NCBI GenBank assembly: GCA_035460965.1
Contig: DATHWB010000367.1
Coordinates: 1-9,892, forward strand
Origin: DATHWB01 sp035460965
Lineage (GTDB): Bacteria > Actinomycetota > Acidimicrobiia > Spongiisociales > ZC4RG35
Direction: 5' to 3'
Length of the DNA: 9,892 nt
Shown here: one piece after another, positions 7,540-9,892 of the stretch
How the letters are laid out: the number at the start of each line of letters is the position of its first letter
Position numbering within the stretch: position 1 is the stretch's first letter
The notes under the pieces: model-generated
Told to the model about the DNA's origin: nothing
The model's input: the letters and a program-made list of their open reading frames with translations, nothing else
Databases searched by the model: none
Translations under genes and position numbers: made by a program

Positions 7540-7545
7540 AGTCTA
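7540..7545 (-). promoter_or_regulatory. Putative -10 box (TAGACT) of a leaderless marR promoter
   Basis: TAGACT on the minus strand matches TATAAT at 4 of 6 positions and ends 6 nt before ATG 7533. The large dyad at 7555-7600 lies just upstream, over the -20 to -65 region, where a bound repressor would block polymerase. Confidence 0.32.
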
Positions 7546-7554
7546 CGAGATACC

Positions 7555-7600
7555 CCTTCCATGTCGTATATCTTCATATTAAGATACTCGACATGGAAGG
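7555..7600. promoter_or_regulatory. 46-bp near-perfect dyad between marR and the EamA gene, probable MarR operator
   Basis: The centre lies between 7577 and 7578. Outer arms CCTTCCATGTCG (7555-7566) and CGACATGGAAGG (7589-7600) are perfect inverted repeats of 12 bp. Inner arms TATCTT (7569-7574) and AAGATA (7581-7586) are perfect over 6 bp. Two mismatched pairs separate the arms, and the core CATATT has one. In total 20 of 23 pairs match. The inner 18-bp element has the size and AT-rich symmetry of known MarR operators. The outer arm runs over the exporter's ATG (7593-7595). Binding would cover both divergent promoters. The regulator-site link is inferred from position only. Confidence 0.72.
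7580..7585 (+). promoter_or_regulatory. Putative -10 box (TAAGAT) of a leaderless EamA promoter
   Basis: TAAGAT matches TATAAT at 4 of 6 positions, overlaps the right inner arm of the operator dyad and ends 7 nt before ATG 7593. Repressor bound to the dyad would directly occlude it. No clear -35 is visible. Confidence 0.33.
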
Positions 7601-8531
7601 ACATGTGACCCCCAAAACCATCCTTGGAACGGTGGCCGCCCCGATCTCCTGGGGCACCACGTACGTCACCGTGACGGAGTTCCTGCCACCCGGCCGGCCG
7701 CTGACACTCGCCGCGCTGAGGGTTCTCCCCGCAGGATTGCTCCTCATCGGTGTCGGCTGGCTCAGATCGAGATGGCGGCCGCGCGGGCGCGAGTGGCGCC
7801 AGCACGCCACGATCGCCCTCTTCAACTTCGGACTCTTCTTCCCGCTACTCATCGTGGCGACCTACCGGCTGCCCGGTGGGATCGTGGGCGCCGGTGGCGG
7901 ACTCCAGCCGCTGTTCGTCGCGCTGCTCACGCTCGCGATCGTCGGCCGGAGACCCGCCCTGCGCGACACGGCAGTGGGTCTGGCCGCCGCACTGGGCACG
8001 GCCATGGTGGTCTGGCGCACCGGCGCCGCGTTCGACGCCATCGGCGTGGTGGCCACCGTCGCAGCCACTCTCTCGTTCGCCGCCGCAGTCGTCCTCACCA
8101 AGCACTACCCCGCCCCGGCCGACCGCATCGCCGCCACGGGATGGCAGCTGACGCTGAGCGCCACCGTCCTGGTACCTCTGGCCTGGCTCGTCGAAGGGCT
8201 CCCTCCGGCCCCCGCACCCCGGGAGTTCGCCGGCTTCGCGTATCTCAGCCTGGCCGCCACCGGCGTGGCCTTCGTCCTCTGGTTCTCCGGCATCCAGCGT
8301 CTCCCCTCGACGGCGCCACCCCTCCTGGGCCTCGCCGCGCCGCTCACCGGCGTCACCGTCGGATGGGTCGCTCTCGGGCAGGCCCTCACCGCCACTCAAC
8401 TCGCCGGCTTCGGGATCACGCTGGCGGCCATCGCGATCGGCGTCACACGACGCCCGGTGGAGGTCGTCGACAGCCCTGTCGTGACGGACTGCGATCCGGA
8501 AGTGACGGGTTGCGCGCCCGTCGCGGCGTGA
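7593..8531 (+). CDS. EamA/DMT-superfamily small-molecule exporter
   Basis: This 312-residue inner-membrane transporter has two EamA repeats (about 10-140 and 150-285) and about ten hydrophobic helices. The family is known for export of amino acids, metabolites or drugs. The first helix carries the pattern APISWGTTYV followed by LPPGRPL and LRVLPAGLLLI. The second repeat has YLSLAATGVAFVLWFSGIQRL and LLGLAAPLTGVTVGW. The tail (about 286-312) is hydrophilic and contains a small internal repeat, VTDC...VTGC, with two cysteines 7 residues apart (DNA copies start at 8481 and 8502). The start is either ATG 7593, which fits a leaderless mRNA and lies inside the operator dyad, or GTG 7605, which has GGAAGG 4 nt upstream and would give 308 residues. 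Divergence from marR and the shared operator suggest expression is induced by the exported compound or a related ligand, which is unknown. Confidence 0.9.
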   Translation: MEGHVTPKTILGTVAAPISWGTTYVTVTEFLPPGRPLTLAALRVLPAGLLLIGVGWLRSRWRPRGREWRQHATIALFNFGLFFPLLIVATYRLPGGIVGAGGGLQPLFVALLTLAIVGRRPALRDTAVGLAAALGTAMVVWRTGAAFDAIGVVATVAATLSFAAAVVLTKHYPAPADRIAATGWQLTLSATVLVPLAWLVEGLPPAPAPREFAGFAYLSLAATGVAFVLWFSGIQRLPSTAPPLLGLAAPLTGVTVGWVALGQALTATQLAGFGITLAAIAIGVTRRPVEVVDSPVVTDCDPEVTGCAPVAA

Positions 8532-8554
8532 TCGCGAGGGTCGAATCCGTCGTA

Positions 8555-8567
8555 CCTATCTGATAGG
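8555..8567. repeat. 13-bp perfect dyad CCTATC-T-GATAGG abutting the SOS box
   Basis: CCTATC (8555-8560) and GATAGG (8562-8567) are perfect inverted repeats around a single T. The dyad ends one base before the LexA-type dyad (8568-8585) and overlaps the putative -10 TAGGAT. It may be a second operator or a by-product of the -10 sequence. No regulator is suggested by the sequence. Confidence 0.45.
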
Positions 8568-8569
8568 AT
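8564..8569 (+). promoter_or_regulatory. Putative -10 box (TAGGAT) of a leaderless DUF222/HNH promoter
   Basis: TAGGAT matches TATAAT at 4 of 6 positions and ends 7 nt before ATG 8577. Its last base is the first base of the SOS box, so LexA binding would cover the transcription start. At 17-nt spacing the upstream hexamer is TCGAAT, a poor -35. Confidence 0.38.
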
Positions 8570-8584
8570 CGAACACATGTTCGA
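8569..8584. promoter_or_regulatory. LexA-binding SOS box over the start codon of the HNH gene
   Basis: TCGAACACATGTTCGA is a perfect match to the Gram-positive/actinobacterial SOS-box consensus CGAAC-RNRY-GTTCG. The symmetry extends one base on each side, giving 8-bp arms ATCGAACA (8568-8575) and TGTTCGAT (8578-8585). The ATG start (8577-8579) lies inside it. LexA would repress by blocking the promoter and transcription start until RecA-driven LexA self-cleavage. Members of the related 13E12 family in Mycobacterium tuberculosis are known to carry such boxes. Confidence 0.82.
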
Positions 8585-9892
8585 TTCCGAGGCAGCCTTC
8601 GTCCCCGACTGGCCAGAAGAACTCGTGCTCGAGCTGACTGATGCGGCGTACGCCGAGCTCTCGGACGAGGAGTGGAACGACTCACTCCCTACCGGCCTGG
8701 AGTCACTGCCACTCGGGGCCATCGCCCTGGTCCTGTCCCGAATCGTCCCGACGGCCCTCCCCGACGCCGACCGCGCCCGGTACCTGGCGGCTGCCGAAAG
8801 GGTCAACGCCGCCGGTGCCGCCCGGACACTGGCGGGGGTCCACGCACTCGCCGACTCCTACGCGGCACTGGACCTGGAGGAGATGGCCGACTCACACGCC
8901 GGAGCGGTCCTCGAAATGCGCGCCGCCCTCCGCTGGACCCGACGGGCCGCCGAATCCGAGCTCGCCCTCGCCGACGACCTCATCGTCCGGATCCCAGCCG
9001 TCTATCGGGCGCTCTCAGAGGGTCGCATCGACCGCAGGCGGGCTGCGGTCTTCGCCCGGTACACCGCCCATCTCGGTGTCGCCCACGCCCGCCAGGTCGT
9101 GGAATCCCTGCTGCAACACGCGCATCGATGGACGACCGGCCAACTGATCGAGCGAATCCGGCGGGCGTGTGTCGAAACCGATCCGGCGTCCCACATCGAA
9201 CAGCGCCGCACCGCCCACGCCGCGCGACGATTCGTGTCCTGGGCCGAACCGGACGGCACCCTTTCCATCTTGCTGTCGGGACTCGACCCGGTCAGTGGCC
9301 AGGGCATCGTCGACCGAGTCGGGCGCCTCGCCCGCGAGCTGAAGACGGGAGTCGAGCAGCGAACCGCCGACCAGCTGCGAGCCGACGTGGCCGCCGACCT
9401 GCTGGCAGGCGTCGACGTCGGTCCACTAGGGAAAGTCCATCTGACGGTCGATCTCGAAACACTCGCCGGATTGATGGACGGCTGCGGCGACCTGGCCGGA
9501 TACGGACCGGTGGCGTCTGACATCGCCCGGCAGGTGGCGACCGACCTCGACGGCGGGTCATGGACGTGGGCAGTCACTCGACCCGGATCCGGAGCCCCGA
9601 TCGCCACCGGCGTGACCCGCCGTCGGCCAATCGCCGACCAGGCTCGTGCCATCCGATCAACGCACCCGACCTGCGTTGCTCCCGGATGCCGGATGCCCGC
9701 CGCCGAGTGCGACCTCGACCACACCGAGCCGTGGCATTGGGGCGGACCGACCGAGCCCGGCAACCTCGCTCCCCTCTGTCGCCACGATCACACGACTCGT
9801 CATCGCACCGGCTGGAGCTATGCCCGCCTTCCCGACGGCGACCACCGGTGGACCAGTCCGCTCGGGCCGACCTACACCACCACCGGGCGGGA
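8577..9892 (+). CDS. DUF222 / HNH endonuclease-type protein (13E12-like), C-terminus cut by window edge
   Basis: 438 residues are visible. The N-terminal two thirds (about 40-345) is a helical, Arg/Ala-rich DUF222 region (for example ALSEGRIDRRRAAVFARY and LSGLDPVSGQGIVDRVGRLA). The C-terminal HNH nuclease domain (about 362-410) has two zinc-knuckle-like Cys pairs: C366 with C371 (CVAPGC), and C378 with C401. Its catalytic elements are D381-H382 (CDLDH), N396 (GNLAPLC) and H403/H405 (RHDH). The commoner C-terminal H-x-x-K-H-like ending is HTTRHRTGW here. The frame is open to the last base, and SPLGPTYTT suggests the end is close. Such genes are often multicopy in actinomycete genomes, and their cellular role is not established. 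The consensus LexA box over the start points to DNA-damage induction. The gap to the upstream exporter is 45 bp, but the gene has its own promoter. Confidence 0.93.
   Translation, partial: MFDSEAAFVPDWPEELVLELTDAAYAELSDEEWNDSLPTGLESLPLGAIALVLSRIVPTALPDADRARYLAAAERVNAAGAARTLAGVHALADSYAALDLEEMADSHAGAVLEMRAALRWTRRAAESELALADDLIVRIPAVYRALSEGRIDRRRAAVFARYTAHLGVAHARQVVESLLQHAHRWTTGQLIERIRRACVETDPASHIEQRRTAHAARRFVSWAEPDGTLSILLSGLDPVSGQGIVDRVGRLARELKTGVEQRTADQLRADVAADLLAGVDVGPLGKVHLTVDLETLAGLMDGCGDLAGYGPVASDIARQVATDLDGGSWTWAVTRPGSGAPIATGVTRRRPIADQARAIRSTHPTCVAPGCRMPAAECDLDHTEPWHWGGPTEPGNLAPLCRHDHTTRHRTGWSYARLPDGDHRWTSPLGPTYTTTGR

Noticed and set aside
7555..7600. Reading the large dyad as an intrinsic terminator or an insertion-sequence end
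   Set aside because: It lies between divergent genes, so no transcript ends there. There is no T tract, no flanking target duplication and no transposase nearby.
8641..9763. Overlapping open frames on both strands within the DUF222/HNH gene
   Set aside because: They are out of frame with the strong HNH and DUF222 motifs, lack starts with ribosome sites, and have shadow-like composition.

Overview
The window is GC-rich, densely coding DNA of actinomycete type. The evidence is the strong G/C third-position bias, a Thr-rich lipoprotein linker, a cytosolic class III nucleotidyl cyclase with actinobacterial accessory modules, a DUF222/HNH (13E12-like) gene, and a Gram-positive/actinobacterial LexA box (CGAAC-N4-GTTCG). 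A lineage such as Acidimicrobiia would fit, but there is no rRNA or other marker to settle this. There are eight protein genes. The first and last run off the window. I see no tRNA, rRNA, CRISPR array, insertion sequence or gene-free stretch over 300 bp.

Layout. The minus strand from 1 to 2876 carries a family-5 (oligopeptide/dipeptide-type) ABC transporter substrate-binding lipoprotein, cut at its C-terminus. It lies downstream of a class III adenylate/guanylate cyclase, with its own promoter in the 165-bp gap. Divergent from the cyclase is a tandem hotdog (PaaI-like) acyl-CoA thioesterase (2942-4024). This converges with a four-helix membrane protein (4029-4418, minus) across 4 bp, where a strong GC hairpin could terminate transcription. 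Next is an 813-residue FAD enzyme of the dimethylglycine/sarcosine dehydrogenase type (4573-7014), which converges across 3 bp with a MarR regulator (7018-7533, minus). The MarR gene is divergent from an EamA/DMT exporter (7593-8531). The last gene is a DUF222/HNH endonuclease-type protein (8577 to the edge).

How the parts work together. The clearest functional unit is the MarR/EamA pair. The two divergent genes share a 59-bp gap holding a near-perfect 46-bp dyad that reaches the exporter's start codon, as expected of an auto-regulated, ligand-inducible efflux switch. The HNH gene has a consensus SOS box over its promoter and start codon, pointing to control by LexA and DNA damage. Five of the eight starts have a TANNNT -10-like hexamer only 6-7 nt upstream, which suggests leaderless mRNAs. 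The remaining genes look like unlinked metabolic or uptake functions. I did not find a convincing new multi-gene system; the most interesting signals are in the two regulatory regions at 7555-7600 and 8555-8585.
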